From Puniceibacterium sediminis (GTDB lineage Bacteria; Pseudomonadota; Alphaproteobacteria; Rhodobacterales; Rhodobacteraceae): a DNA stretch of 64,000 nt. The stretch covers positions 124,001-188,000 of the forward strand of contig NZ_FZNN01000008.1 in assembly GCF_900188035.1 (NCBI RefSeq), given 5' to 3'. A program made the position numbers and the translations under genes. The notes under the pieces are model-generated. The model saw only the letters and a list, made by a program, of their open reading frames with translations. It was not told the DNA's origin and did no database searches. Below are positions 1 to 7,965 of this stretch, piece after piece (the stretch's first letter is position 1; each line of letters begins with the position of its first letter).

Positions 1-5
1 GGCAT
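1..5 (-). CDS. ureC: Start codon of a gene running off the left edge, probably urease alpha subunit
   Basis: Only the start codon (minus-strand ATG at 5..3) and two further bases (CC, so Met-Pro) are in the window. A strong ribosome binding site, AAGGAG, sits 8 bases upstream on the minus strand (about 13-18). The gene follows ureD, ureA and ureB on the same strand, and UreC proteins commonly begin Met-Pro, so ureC is the natural inference. A small extra gene between ureB and ureC is the alternative, and nothing in the visible bases excludes it. Confidence 0.5.
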
Positions 6-94
6 GAGTCTCTCCTTTTTTACTTCGAAAGTAACAAGTTACCGGACCGCTGAGGTCAGGTTGGCACGGTATCAGCTGAGGCGCGGTCGCATGA

Positions 95-400
95 TCAAAG
101 ATCCCCCATCACGGCCTGATTGAAACCAAAGATCCGCCGTTTTCCGGCGATCGGGATCAATTGCACCTCGCGGCGCTGGCCCGGTTCGAACCGGACAGCG
201 GTGCCGGCGGCGATGTCCAGCCGCATGCCGCGTGCCGCGCCCCGGTCGAAATCAAGTGCCTCATTCGCCTCGCCAAAATGGTAATGGCTGCCGATCTGCA
301 CCGGGCGGTCGCCCGTATTGGCGACCATGAGGGTAATCGCCTTGCTGCCGTCGTTCAGCGTCAGCGTACCTTCGGCCGGGAAAAGCTCGCCGGGGATCAT
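95..400 (-). CDS. ureB: Urease subunit beta
   Basis: Beta chain of the nickel enzyme urease, which hydrolyses urea to ammonia and carbamate in the cytoplasm; it forms the structural UreABC core. The 101-aa product has the usual length for a separate UreB. It starts MIPGEL and carries the family signatures [30 protein letters not shown] and GFNQAVMG near the C-terminus. The start codon overlaps the stop of the upstream small gene (ATGA at 400..397), so translation is probably coupled. The operon order read on the minus strand is ureD, ureA, small ORF, ureB. Confidence 0.97.
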   Translation of the reverse strand: MIPGELFPAEGTLTLNDGSKAITLMVANTGDRPVQIGSHYHFGEANEALDFDRGAARGMRLDIAAGTAVRFEPGQRREVQLIPIAGKRRIFGFNQAVMGDL

Positions 401-576
401 TTGCGCCCCTTTACCCGGGTCAGAACCATCCGTCCCGCAATGGCAATGACGCCCAGAGCCGCCACGATCGTCAGCCAGTTCGCCCCGTCATGCGGATGCA
501 GATGCGCGCCGGGATGCGCCAGAACCGGGGATGCGGCGGCGGTGAAAAGCAGGGCGGGAGTGGCGATGCGTGTCAT
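397..576 (-). CDS. Small His-rich membrane protein inserted between ureA and ureB
   Basis: A 59-aa reading frame fills the ureA–ureB gap. It begins with a signal-like hydrophobic segment (residues 3-20, ending in VLA before HPG). A histidine-rich stretch follows (residues 21-29, HPGAHLHPH, 4 His in 9 residues), then one membrane helix (about residues 33-51) and a short basic tail RVKGRK. Its TGA overlaps the ureB ATG (ATGA), and a purine-rich GGACAG lies 5 bases before its own ATG. The compact fit and overlap argue that it is real. A role in envelope nickel binding or urease-linked nickel supply is a guess from the histidines and the location; no family was recognised. Confidence 0.75.
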   Translation of the reverse strand: MTRIATPALLFTAAASPVLAHPGAHLHPHDGANWLTIVAALGVIAIAGRMVLTRVKGRK

Positions 577-612
577 GGGTCTGTCCTTTGGGCTGGCAGT
601 CTTGAACGTGGG

Positions 613-915
613 TCAGCGGATCGGGTTGTGCACGGTGACCAGCTTGGTCCCGTCGGGAAAGGTGGCTTCGACCTGCACTTCGGGGATCATCTCGGAAATC
701 CCCTCCATGCACTGGTCGCGGGTGATCACATGGGCACCCGCCTGCATCATCTGGGCCACCGACTTGCCGTCGCGCGCGCCTTCGACCACGGCATCGGTGA
801 TCAGGGCAATGGCTTCGGGATAGTTCAGCTTGACCCCACGGGCCAGCCGCTTGCGCGCCACTTCGGCGGCCATGGCGATCATCAGTTTGTCTTTTTCGCG
901 GGGCGTCAGTTGCAT
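613..915 (-). CDS. ureA: Urease subunit gamma
   Basis: Gamma chain of urease, the smallest structural subunit. The 100-aa product begins [20 protein letters not shown], the classical UreA N-terminus. It contains [10 protein letters not shown] and the [20 protein letters not shown] ending typical of the family. It has standard length and no breaks. It lies 20 bases downstream of ureD in the same operon and is followed by the 59-aa small gene rather than directly by ureB. Confidence 0.97.
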   Translation of the reverse strand: MQLTPREKDKLMIAMAAEVARKRLARGVKLNYPEAIALITDAVVEGARDGKSVAQMMQAGAHVITRDQCMEGISEMIPEVQVEATFPDGTKLVTVHNPIR

Positions 916-935
916 TTGGTCAGGCTTCCGATGGG

Positions 936-1754
936 TTAGAGCATCCAGGGTCGGGGCAGATCGCCACCCGAAAGGTGACGCAGGATCGGTATGAGGCTGC
1001 GGCGCATGTCAAACCCGTCCGGGGCCGTGATGCGCAGGAAAAGCAAGTCGTCGGTCAGGGCCGAAACCCCGGCACCATCGGGCAACAGAGCGCGCAGAGT
1101 GTCAAGGTGTCGGCCTGCCCCGGGCGACGCGAAGATGACCGACGAAACCGCACCGCAGCCCGCCGCAACGAACCGACGGGCAAGCGTTGCATCGGCGTCG
1201 CCGTCTAGCCGCAGACGGTCGGCAAAGGCGAGGTGCCCGTCGATGCGCAGTGCGATGCGGTCCCGCAGGGACAGTTCGCGCACGGTTTCACCCATGGCGG
1301 CACGGCCAAAGATCAGCGTTTCAACCGCCAGCAGCGTGGAATCCCCGGCCATGTCGATGTTCAGCGTCCGGTCAAGTGCCGAGCAATCAAAGAGGATCGT
1401 CTCTTGCGGCAACCAGTCAATGCGCGCGCCGGAGGCAATGGTCAAAGTGGTTTCAACGCGCCCCGGATCGCCGGGAAGGGCGCGATAGACCCGTTCGGCG
1501 GCCTGACTCGTCAGGCTAAGATGCGCGCCGGCCGCTGCCTCGAAATGCGCCGAAAACTGGTCGCCCCCCGTGACGCCGCCCGAGGTATTGAGCCAGACCG
1601 CTGGCAGCGCCGCGCCAGAGGGCCGCGGGAACAGCAAACGAGACGCCCCGGACTGATGCAGATCGGCGATGACCGTCTGGTCTGAACGACAGCGCGCGGC
1701 CAGATGCGTCCGTCCCCGGGCGCGCTGCGCCGCAGGGGCTGGGGCCTTGGTCAT
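936..1754 (-). CDS. ureD: Urease accessory protein UreD
   Basis: Urease maturation scaffold of 272 aa that, with UreF and UreG, delivers nickel to apo-urease in the cytoplasm. Family features seen are the N-terminal [26 protein letters not shown] segment (read in two blocks), [40 protein letters not shown] and the C-terminal [14 protein letters not shown]. It is the first gene of the visible operon and ends 20 bases before ureA. The 180 bases upstream (1755-1934) hold no gene and presumably carry the operon promoter. Confidence 0.95.
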   Translation of the reverse strand: MTKAPAPAAQRARGRTHLAARCRSDQTVIADLHQSGASRLLFPRPSGAALPAVWLNTSGGVTGGDQFSAHFEAAAGAHLSLTSQAAERVYRALPGDPGRVETTLTIASGARIDWLPQETILFDCSALDRTLNIDMAGDSTLLAVETLIFGRAAMGETVRELSLRDRIALRIDGHLAFADRLRLDGDADATLARRFVAAGCGAVSSVIFASPGAGRHLDTLRALLPDGAGVSALTDDLLFLRITAPDGFDMRRSLIPILRHLSGGDLPRPWML

Positions 1755-1934
1755 GCTCTGATCGTAGGGGATGACGGCCTCTCCGCGCTATGGTGTGACT
1801 GGGTTGTTTCACGCCCCACCACAGGGGCAAGAAGCACGCCGCGCGTCAGGTGCCGGGTGCCCGTCGGCGCAAGGACTGCGCCCGATTTTAAGGCGTGAAA
1901 ATCCGTTTCCGCACAATCCTTCAGCACAATTGAA

Positions 1935-2423
1935 TCACCATTCATCCGCCGCCTTTTGCGCCGCCTGCGGGGTGAATTCGCAACGGTCCGGCTTGATATC
2001 CAGCAGTGGCGTACCGTCCAGACAATCGAGGCCACGAACCACCAATGTCGACCCTTCGCGGCGTATCAGGCGTACGCGGGAAGTGCCGATGGGATTGGGC
2101 CGGACCGGGGATCGCAGGGCAAAGGTACCACGGGTCCGGCCATCGCTACGGGGGCTTTGCGTGATCAGATCACGGCGCGATTCGTGCAGCCAGTACAGCA
2201 CCTCAAGGTTCTCGAACTCCTCGATCCCGTCCAGCGCCGCGGACCAGGGCGGGTCGATTTCAAGCCGACATACCGGCCCGTCGGCGCGCCCCTGCCGGGG
2301 ACAATCGTCGCGGGTGAGGAACGGGGTTCGGATACGCCCGATAAAGCGCAGGCTGGCATCTGCGGCCGGGGCCAGTTCGGCCCGTTGCTCTCCGGGGCGT
2401 GTATCGGTGATGTCCTGATCCAT
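1935..2423 (-). CDS. trmO: TrmO-like tRNA methyltransferase (UPF0066/TsaA family)
   Basis: This 162-aa protein has the YaeB/TsaA beta-barrel fold signatures: FIGRIRTPF near residue 27, then DRPxx-like acidic/aromatic elements, and the hallmark RSPVRPNPIGTSRVRL at about residues 105-120, followed by VRGLDCLDGTPLLDIKP. Family members use S-adenosylmethionine to methylate N6-threonylcarbamoyladenosine at position 37 of tRNA. Roseobacter copies of this family are short and often sit beside tungstate or molybdate genes, so a different substrate is possible. It is transcribed away from the tup operon, with 235 bases between them. Confidence 0.8.
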   Translation of the reverse strand: MDQDITDTRPGEQRAELAPAADASLRFIGRIRTPFLTRDDCPRQGRADGPVCRLEIDPPWSAALDGIEEFENLEVLYWLHESRRDLITQSPRSDGRTRGTFALRSPVRPNPIGTSRVRLIRREGSTLVVRGLDCLDGTPLLDIKPDRCEFTPQAAQKAADEW

Positions 2424-2553
2424 GGCCGCCTCTCTTTCCGTGCGACAAATCTACACGATTTCAGGAAGATGGGAAGCATGTGCCAGCGACTTTAATGCAG
2501 GACAAAACGTGTACCCGAGAGGCATTGAGCGGAGAGAGCCGGGCCGCGCCTGC

Positions 2554-2590
2554 CCTGCCTGAGACACTGCACCCGCAGTGCCAAGGTAGG
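2554..2590 (+). promoter_or_regulatory. Structured leader element upstream of tupB (candidate cis-regulatory RNA)
   Basis: A two-tier hairpin can be drawn by eye. The outer stem is CCTGCC (2554-2559) with GGTAGG (2585-2590, one G-U pair). An asymmetric internal loop TGAGA/CCAA separates it from a perfect inner stem CACTGC/GCAGTG closed by an ACCC loop. It lies about 70 bases upstream of the tupB ATG. It contains a CTGAGA–ACCC pairing reminiscent of part of the TPP riboswitch but lacks the rest of that fold. Its function is unassigned; it could be a leader regulating the tungstate transporter or a chance hairpin. Confidence 0.35.
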
Positions 2591-2658
2591 AGTATTGCAG
2601 CCATCCCGGCATTGCCTCTTGCACCGAAACCGTATCTGACGCAATAATCCCGGAAATT

Positions 2659-3384
2659 ATGCAAAGGCGGGAAATTTTGCAGAACATCGGAGAGGCATTA
2701 TCCTTGGCTTTCGCGCTGGTTTTGTCCGGCGACGGCGATCTTTACCGGATTGTTGCCCTGTCCCTGCGTGTCAGCCTGACCGCGACGGGGTTGGCCTGCC
2801 TTTTTGGCCTGCCTCTTGGTGCCCTTCTGGCAGTGGCACGGTTCCGTGGGCGGAACGCGGCGCTGGTGCTGGTCAATGCACTGATGGGCCTGCCGCCGGT
2901 TGTCGTGGGTCTGCTGGTCTATCTGCATCTGTCCCGTTCCGGTCCTCTGGGGTTTCTGGGTCTGCTTTATACGCCCACCGCGATGATCATCGCGCAGTGC
3001 ATTCTGATCACGCCCATTGTCGCAGCCTTATCGCGACAGGTTCTTGAAGATCTGAACGATGAGTACGCCGAACAATTCCGCTCACTCAGCCTGACGCGTC
3101 GCCAGAGCATGACCGCGCTGATCTGGGATGGTCGTTTTACCCTGCTGACCGTGGCGCTGGCGGGCTTTGGCCGCGCGGTGGCCGAGGTCGGCGCGGTGAT
3201 CATCGTGGGCGGCAATATCGACCATCTGACGCGGGTGATGACCACCGCAATCGCGCTTGAGACATCAAAGGGCGACCTCGCGCTCGCGCTTGCCTTGGGG
3301 ATCGTGTTGATGGTGATCGCGCTGGGGGTCAATGCGCTGGTGCATTCGGTGCGGATGTCCGCAGTACGGCAAGCCTATGCGTGA
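2659..3384 (+). CDS. tupB: Tungstate ABC transporter permease
   Basis: Inner-membrane permease of the TupABC tungstate importer, 241 aa, with about five hydrophobic segments. The MetI-like permease signature region EQFRSLSLTRRQ to GRAVAEVGAVIIVGGN (about residues 135-190) matches TupB. ALMGLPPVVVGLLVYLHLS is also typical. The start is uncertain: the ATG at 2659 has no obvious ribosome site and lies in a pair of GGAAATTNTGCA direct repeats (2652-2663 and 2670-2681). In-frame TTG codons at 2677 and at 2704 (after GGAGAGG) are plausible alternatives. Its last codons overlap the start of tupC. Confidence 0.9.
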   Translation: MQRREILQNIGEALSLAFALVLSGDGDLYRIVALSLRVSLTATGLACLFGLPLGALLAVARFRGRNAALVLVNALMGLPPVVVGLLVYLHLSRSGPLGFLGLLYTPTAMIIAQCILITPIVAALSRQVLEDLNDEYAEQFRSLSLTRRQSMTALIWDGRFTLLTVALAGFGRAVAEVGAVIIVGGNIDHLTRVMTTAIALETSKGDLALALALGIVLMVIALGVNALVHSVRMSAVRQAYA

Positions 3385-4141
3385 AGTGCCCGTGCCCCCA
3401 CCGGTTTCCTGCCAGCGCGTGCTGCCCTTTCCCGGCCGCGCGGCATCCGGGCCATGCCTGTCCGCCTGCGGATTGCGCTACGAGGCCGGCGGGCGGGTAT
3501 TGATCGACGGGCTGGATCTGAGCCTGGGACGCGACGGGATCACCATGGTGATGGGCCCGAACGGGGCAGGCAAGAGCCTGCTGCTGAGGCTGCTGCACGG
3601 GCTGATCCCACCCGAGAAGGGCAGCGTCTTCTGGGGCGACACCCTGTTGGATGCGGAGGCCCGCAAACGTCAGGCCATGGTGTTCCAGAAACCCGTGCTT
3701 TTGCGCCGTTCTGTCGCCGCGAATGTGGATTTTGTGCTGCGCCCCGGTGACCCCGTCCGCTGTGACGCCCTGCTTGAGCGGGTCGGTCTGCTGGCGCGCG
3801 CGGACCAGCCGGCGCGGCTGTTGTCGGGGGGCGAACAGCAGCGGCTGGCGCTGGCCCGCGCGCTTGCGACCGGACCTAACCTGTTGTTTCTGGACGAACC
3901 TACGGCAAGCCTTGATCCCGCATCGGCGCTGATGATCGAAGACATCCTGCGCGAGGAACGCAGCCGCGGCACCAAGATCGTCTGCGTCACGCATGACATC
4001 GGTCAGGCCCGGCGGCTGGCGGATGACGTGGTGTTTCTGTCGCAGGGTCGGCTGGTCGAACATCGCGCAGCGGCTGCCTTTTTCAAGGCGCCAGCAGCCC
4101 CCGCCGCGCAGGCATACCTAGAGGGTCGCCTGACCCTCTGA
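3377..4141 (+). CDS. tupC: Tungstate ABC transporter ATP-binding protein
   Basis: ATPase subunit that energises TupB, 254 aa. It carries Walker A GPNGAGKSLLLRLLHG, signature LSGGEQQRLALARAL, Walker B LLFLDEPTASLDP and the switch histidine in VCVTHDIGQARRLADD. The ATG at 3377 overlaps the tupB stop by 8 bases, a usual coupling arrangement. An in-frame upstream start at 3332 would add a Cys-rich extension not expected of the family, so it was not chosen. Q-loop FQKPVLLRRSVAANV is intact. Confidence 0.93.
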   Translation: MREVPVPPPVSCQRVLPFPGRAASGPCLSACGLRYEAGGRVLIDGLDLSLGRDGITMVMGPNGAGKSLLLRLLHGLIPPEKGSVFWGDTLLDAEARKRQAMVFQKPVLLRRSVAANVDFVLRPGDPVRCDALLERVGLLARADQPARLLSGGEQQRLALARALATGPNLLFLDEPTASLDPASALMIEDILREERSRGTKIVCVTHDIGQARRLADDVVFLSQGRLVEHRAAAAFFKAPAAPAAQAYLEGRLTL

Positions 4142-4173
4142 TCCGTTTCCAACCATCCGAGGAGGAGTTTACG

Positions 4174-4992
4174 ATGGGTTTTCGCACGCTGATTTCAACC
4201 GTGGCCGTGCTGGCGCTTGGCGCAGGGGCCGCGCTGGCGCAGGACCAGTCCATACTGGTGCAGTCCACGACCTCGACCGCGAATTCGGGGCTTTATGACT
4301 ATCTGCTGCCCAAGTTCACCGAAGAGTCGGGGATTACCGTCAACGTTGTCGCCGTGGGCACCGGACAGGCGATCAAGAACGCGGAAAACTGTGATGCCGA
4401 TGTGCTGCTGGTGCATGCCAAGGCGTCGGAAGAAGCGTTCGTGAAGGCCGGTTTTGGCGTTGAACGGTCAGATCTGATGTACAACGATTTCATCGTTGTA
4501 GGCCCCGAAACCGACCCGGCGGGCGTCGATGGCATGAGCGATGCAAAGGCCGCGATGCAAAAGATCGCCGAGGCGGAGGCGCTGTTTGCGTCGCGCGGCG
4601 ACGATTCGGGCACGCACAAGAAAGAGCTGTCGCTGTGGAAGATGGCGGGGGTGGATGCCGCTGCGGCTTCGGGGGGCTGGTACCGTGAAACCGGGTCTGG
4701 CATGGGGGCCACGCTGAACGCGGCGCTGGGGATGAATGCCTATGCGCTGACCGACCGCGCCACATGGATCAGCTTTGAAAACAAAGGCGATTTCAACATC
4801 GCCGTCGAAGGTGACCCGGAGTTGTTCAACCAGTATGGCGTGATCCTCGTGAACCCGGAAAGATGCCCGTCGGTCAAGGCAGAGGCGGGTCAGGCGTTCA
4901 TCGACTGGCTGCTCTCCGACGCAGGCCAGCAGGAAATCGCGGGTTACAAACTGAACGACAAGCAGCTGTTTTTCCCCAACGCTCCGAAGTGA
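4174..4992 (+). CDS. tupA: Tungstate ABC transporter substrate-binding protein
   Basis: Periplasmic tungstate receptor, 272 aa, with a signal peptide (residues 1-22, cleavage after ALA). Just after the signal comes the TupA anion-binding signature STTSTANSGLYDYLLP, and the later TGSGMGATLNAA segment is also characteristic. A ribosome site GGAGGAG precedes the ATG by 7 bases. It follows tupC by 32 bases, giving the gene order tupB-tupC-tupA. The intact cassette should supply tungsten for enzymes such as formate or aldehyde oxidoreductases, none of which are in this window. Confidence 0.95.
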   Translation: MGFRTLISTVAVLALGAGAALAQDQSILVQSTTSTANSGLYDYLLPKFTEESGITVNVVAVGTGQAIKNAENCDADVLLVHAKASEEAFVKAGFGVERSDLMYNDFIVVGPETDPAGVDGMSDAKAAMQKIAEAEALFASRGDDSGTHKKELSLWKMAGVDAAAASGGWYRETGSGMGATLNAALGMNAYALTDRATWISFENKGDFNIAVEGDPELFNQYGVILVNPERCPSVKAEAGQAFIDWLLSDAGQQEIAGYKLNDKQLFFPNAPK

Positions 4993-4997
4993 CAAAC

Positions 4998-5034
4998 GGG
5001 CTCTGGCGGCGGTGGGAAACTGTGGCCAGAGCCC
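4998..5034 (+). terminator. Hairpin just after tupA, possible terminator
   Basis: A perfect 9-bp inverted repeat, GGGCTCTGG (4998-5006) and CCAGAGCCC (5026-5034), with a 19-base loop lies 5 bases after the tupA stop. There is no T-run, so it may act as an mRNA 3' stabiliser or a weak terminator. Confidence 0.4.
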
Positions 5035-5045
5035 CCGAAAACGGC

Positions 5046-5100
5046 GTATGGAACCCGTATGGCAAGCGTATGGTTTTCGTATGGCTCGGGTATGGTTTCG
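5046..5100 (+). repeat. Five-unit GTATGG array with exact 11-bp period (copy 1)
   Basis: GTATGG occurs at 5046, 5057, 5068, 5079 and 5090, each exactly 11 bases apart, with 5-base spacers AACCC, CAAGC, TTTTC, CTCGG and TTTCG. The array lies between tupA and the downstream regulator gene, 126 bases before that gene's start. A near-identical array is at 52254-52303, where the first units share GGCGTATGGAACCCGTATGG. Direct hexamers on one DNA face suggest a cooperative protein-binding site, but the role is unknown. Confidence 0.9.
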
Positions 5101-5225
5101 CGCTGTGGGGCGGTTTGGGTCACGGTCCCGACCGCACCAACCCTTGCAGGAATTCCCGCACCGACTCCGGGTGATCCGGCGGCACTTGTCGCGCGCGCGC
5201 ATCCATCGCATAGTCGCGCCCGATC

Positions 5226-6122
5226 ATGACAGAGACATCCGACCAGACCAGACCCGAATTTCTGACCGTGCGCGAGCTGGCAGAGCTTTTGCGCATCAAG
5301 GAACGCAAGGTCTATGACCTTGCCGCCACCGGTGCCGTGCCCTGTTCCAAGGTGACCGGCAAGCTGCTGTTCCCCGAGGCCGAAATCCGCGCCTGGATCG
5401 CCCGGGGCAGTTCCGCCCCCGCCGGGCAGGAGGTGATCGCCCGCCCGCAGGTGTTTCTGGGATCCCATGACCCGCTTCTGGACTGGGCGCTGCGGCAATC
5501 GCGCTGTGGTATCGCCACCTATTTCGACGGCTCTCTGGACGGTCTGGACCGGTTTGATGCGATCGAGGGCATGGCATCCGGGCTGCATGTCTTTGACCCC
5601 GAGGCGCAGAGCTGGAACCTGCCGGCGGTGCGGCCGCGGTTCGCGGCGCAGAACGTGGTGCTGCTGGCCTTTGCCACCCGGCGGCGCGGGCTGATCCTGC
5701 CCCCCGGCGGCAGTGCGCGGATCAAGGGCATCGGCGATCTGGTCGGCAGCCGCATCGCCCCCCGCCAGCCGGAATCCGGCACACATGGGTTGTTCGAACA
5801 TCTGCGCGCCAAGGCGGGTCTGGGCCGGGATGCGCTGATCTACACCGATACCGCCCGCAGCGAAGCCGATGCCGTGATGGCGGTGCAGGACGGCAGCGCC
5901 GACGTGGCCTTCGGGCTCGAGGCGCTGGCGCGGCCCTATGGATTGGACTTTGTGCCGGTGGTTGATGAACGCTTTGACCTGCTGGTGGATCGCAAGGCCT
6001 GGTTCGACGCGCCGCTGCAACAGCTTGTCGCGTTTTTCCGCAGCGACACCTTTGCCCGCCATGCCGCCGGCCTTGGCGGCTATGATATCAGCGAAATCGG
6101 CGCGGTGCGCTGGAACGCCTGA
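5226..6122 (+). CDS. HTH transcriptional regulator with periplasmic-binding-protein-like sensor domain
   Basis: One-component regulator, 298 aa. The N-terminus (residues 12-60) is an excisionase/MerR-type helix-turn-helix (EFLTVRELAELLRIKERKVY followed by LAATGAVPCSKVTGKLLF). The rest (about 75-298) resembles a molybdate/tungstate-type binding-protein domain (PBP-like), with GSHDPLLDWAL, PRQPESGTHGLFEHL and AVQDGSADVAFGLEALA. It follows tupBCA on the same strand, so tungstate or molybdate sensing for control of the transporter is the likely job. This is inferred from domain architecture and location. The GTATGG array lies directly upstream. Confidence 0.82.
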   Translation: MTETSDQTRPEFLTVRELAELLRIKERKVYDLAATGAVPCSKVTGKLLFPEAEIRAWIARGSSAPAGQEVIARPQVFLGSHDPLLDWALRQSRCGIATYFDGSLDGLDRFDAIEGMASGLHVFDPEAQSWNLPAVRPRFAAQNVVLLAFATRRRGLILPPGGSARIKGIGDLVGSRIAPRQPESGTHGLFEHLRAKAGLGRDALIYTDTARSEADAVMAVQDGSADVAFGLEALARPYGLDFVPVVDERFDLLVDRKAWFDAPLQQLVAFFRSDTFARHAAGLGGYDISEIGAVRWNA

Positions 6123-6150
6123 CCCGAACGGCCCTTTGGAAAGTCTGCTC

Positions 6151-6594
6151 ATGTTTCTGCAACTGTTTCTGGGAAGTGTGCTGATCGGTGCGACGGTTCT
6201 GGCCGCGGCCCTGTCCTGGTGGGGGCTTGAGGTGATGCTGCGCCGCATCCACAACTGGGTGTTGCGCCCGCCACATGGTCTCAAGCTGAGCGTTGTGCTG
6301 TCGCTTGCGATGTTCTGGACCCTGATGATGATGACCGCCGCCGTCTGGATCTGGGCGGTGGCCCTGTGGCTTTTGCAGATCTTCGTGACGTTCGAAGCGT
6401 CGGTCTATTTCGCGCTGGTCGCCTTTACCACGCTGGGTTTTGGCGATCTGCTGCTGCCGGTGCAATGGCGTCTGCTGGGGGGGCTGGCGGCGGCCAATGG
6501 TCTGCTGATCTTTGGTCTGCTGACGGCGATGCTGGTGGAAACCCTGAGCCAGACGCGAAGCCATCAGCGTGAACATAGGCGCAAGGGCGGCTAG
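6151..6594 (+). CDS. Small two-TM potassium channel-like membrane protein
   Basis: A 147-aa membrane protein. It has hydrophobic segments at about residues 3-25, 47-75 and 100-125. Between the last two is a pore-like stretch ending in FTTLGFGDLLLP, which matches the K+ selectivity filter region of the ion-channel family (T-x-G-[YF]-G-D). It starts at an ATG 28 bases after the regulator stop and is probably cotranscribed with it. Its TAG shares the palindrome CTAG with the stop of the convergent oxidoreductase gene, so the two genes overlap by 4 bases. Ion specificity is inferred from the filter only. Confidence 0.75.
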   Translation: MFLQLFLGSVLIGATVLAAALSWWGLEVMLRRIHNWVLRPPHGLKLSVVLSLAMFWTLMMMTAAVWIWAVALWLLQIFVTFEASVYFALVAFTTLGFGDLLLPVQWRLLGGLAAANGLLIFGLLTAMLVETLSQTRSHQREHRRKGG

Positions 6595-7874
6595 AACCGG
6601 TTTTCGACCAGATGCACCAGCTGTGCGCCCAGCGCGATGAAGGGTTCACGCAGGCGCGCCATGGGGGGCACTGACAGATCCCGCAGCGGCAGAGGGATTT
6701 CGTCAAGGCGGCGCTGGCCATTCAGGTGTTCGGCCAGCAACCGGCCAAAGACCGTGCCCGGCGCGATGCCGCGACCGTTGTAGCCGCTGATCGCCAGGAT
6801 ATCGGGGCCGAAGCGGCTGAGTCTTGGCATATTGTCGGCGGTCATGCCGATCTGCCCGTACCAGCCGGATTCGAATGCGACCGCACCCAGCTGCGGGAAA
6901 ATCCGCGCGATGGCACGTTGCGCCCAGCCCCGGTGGACCGACTGGCCGGTCCCCCTGAAACTGCCGATCGAGCCGAAGATCAGCCGCCCGGCGGCATCCA
7001 TGCGGAAGGAGCTGAGCACTTCGCGCGTGTCCCAGGCCCCTTGGCGGCTGGGCAGGATCGTCTGGCGCAGGTTGTCCGACAGCGGTTTGGTGGCAAAGTT
7101 GAAATAGGGTAGCATGATCTGGGTCTGGCGGATTTCGGGAAAGATATGCTGGGTATAGGCATCGGTGGCGAGGATCACCTTGCCGGCGGTGATGCGGCCA
7201 TGTGGGGTGCGCAGGGTCACGCCATTCGGGCCGGGGTGGATGTCGGTGACCGGCGTGCCGGTGAATATATGCGCCCCGGCGTTTTGCGCGGCCTGCGCCA
7301 GCCCACGGGCATAGGCCAGCGGCTGGATCGTCCCGGCCCGATGGTCAAGCAGCGCACCGCAATAAGCATCGGTTCCCAGCGCCGATGCCGCATCCGGCCC
7401 GTTCAGCACCTGTAGATCGACGCCCCGGCGCGCCCATTGTTCGGACCTCTGGGTGATTTCGCGCTGGCAGGTGGCGCGGACAGCGCAGTGCAGGGTGCCA
7501 CTGGTCTGCGCCTCGCAATTGATGGATTCGGCGCGGATCAGGTCGAAAACCTCGGCCGGTCCCTGCCCCAGCAGGTCAAGCAGGCGTTCACCCATCTCCA
7601 CGCCCAGCGTCTCGGTGATCTTGTCGGGCATCACCCACATGCCCGCATTCACGAGGCCAACGTTGCGCCCGGATCCGCCAAAGCCGACCTCCACCGCTTC
7701 GGCCACGGCTACGCTTTGACCGCCGCGCGCCAGATGCAGCGCCGCAGATAGGCCAGTGTAGCCTGCGCCGACAATGGCGACGTCTACCGTGATGTCGCGA
7801 TCCAACGGTGCGGTGGGGGGCGCTGCGGGCGCGGTGCGCTCCCAGGCACCGTGACTGGTGGGATCGTTGTTCAT
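6591..7874 (-). CDS. FAD-dependent amine oxidoreductase (DAO/PuuB-like)
   Basis: A 427-aa flavoenzyme of the D-amino-acid oxidase superfamily. The dinucleotide-binding motif VDVAIVGAGYTGLSAALHLA is near residue 30 and is followed by GFGGSGRNVGLVNAG. Late in the protein, WYGQIGMTADNMPRLSR and GYNGRGIAPGTVFGRLLAEH form the FAD-contact C-terminus seen in gamma-glutamylputrescine oxidases. It probably oxidises an amine or N-methyl amino acid; the substrate is not determinable here. The ATG at 7874 was chosen over an upstream one at 7931 because homologues begin shortly before the Rossmann motif. It ends convergently on the channel gene. Confidence 0.85.
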   Translation of the reverse strand: MNNDPTSHGAWERTAPAAPPTAPLDRDITVDVAIVGAGYTGLSAALHLARGGQSVAVAEAVEVGFGGSGRNVGLVNAGMWVMPDKITETLGVEMGERLLDLLGQGPAEVFDLIRAESINCEAQTSGTLHCAVRATCQREITQRSEQWARRGVDLQVLNGPDAASALGTDAYCGALLDHRAGTIQPLAYARGLAQAAQNAGAHIFTGTPVTDIHPGPNGVTLRTPHGRITAGKVILATDAYTQHIFPEIRQTQIMLPYFNFATKPLSDNLRQTILPSRQGAWDTREVLSSFRMDAAGRLIFGSIGSFRGTGQSVHRGWAQRAIARIFPQLGAVAFESGWYGQIGMTADNMPRLSRFGPDILAISGYNGRGIAPGTVFGRLLAEHLNGQRRLDEIPLPLRDLSVPPMARLREPFIALGAQLVHLVENRF

Positions 7875-7965
7875 GGGGTCCGTCGTCTGTTGCGTTTTGC
7901 GAACACTGCCCGCTTCGGCAGGCGGGCGCAATCGGTCTGAGCGTTCGTTGGCCCGCCGCCCTGTT

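Noticed and set aside
2528-2600. TPP or glycine riboswitch upstream of tupB
   Set aside because: CTGAGA..ACCC and GGAGAG are present, but the other invariant elements of either aptamer (for example the TPP CCTGAT and thiamin-arm segments) are missing.
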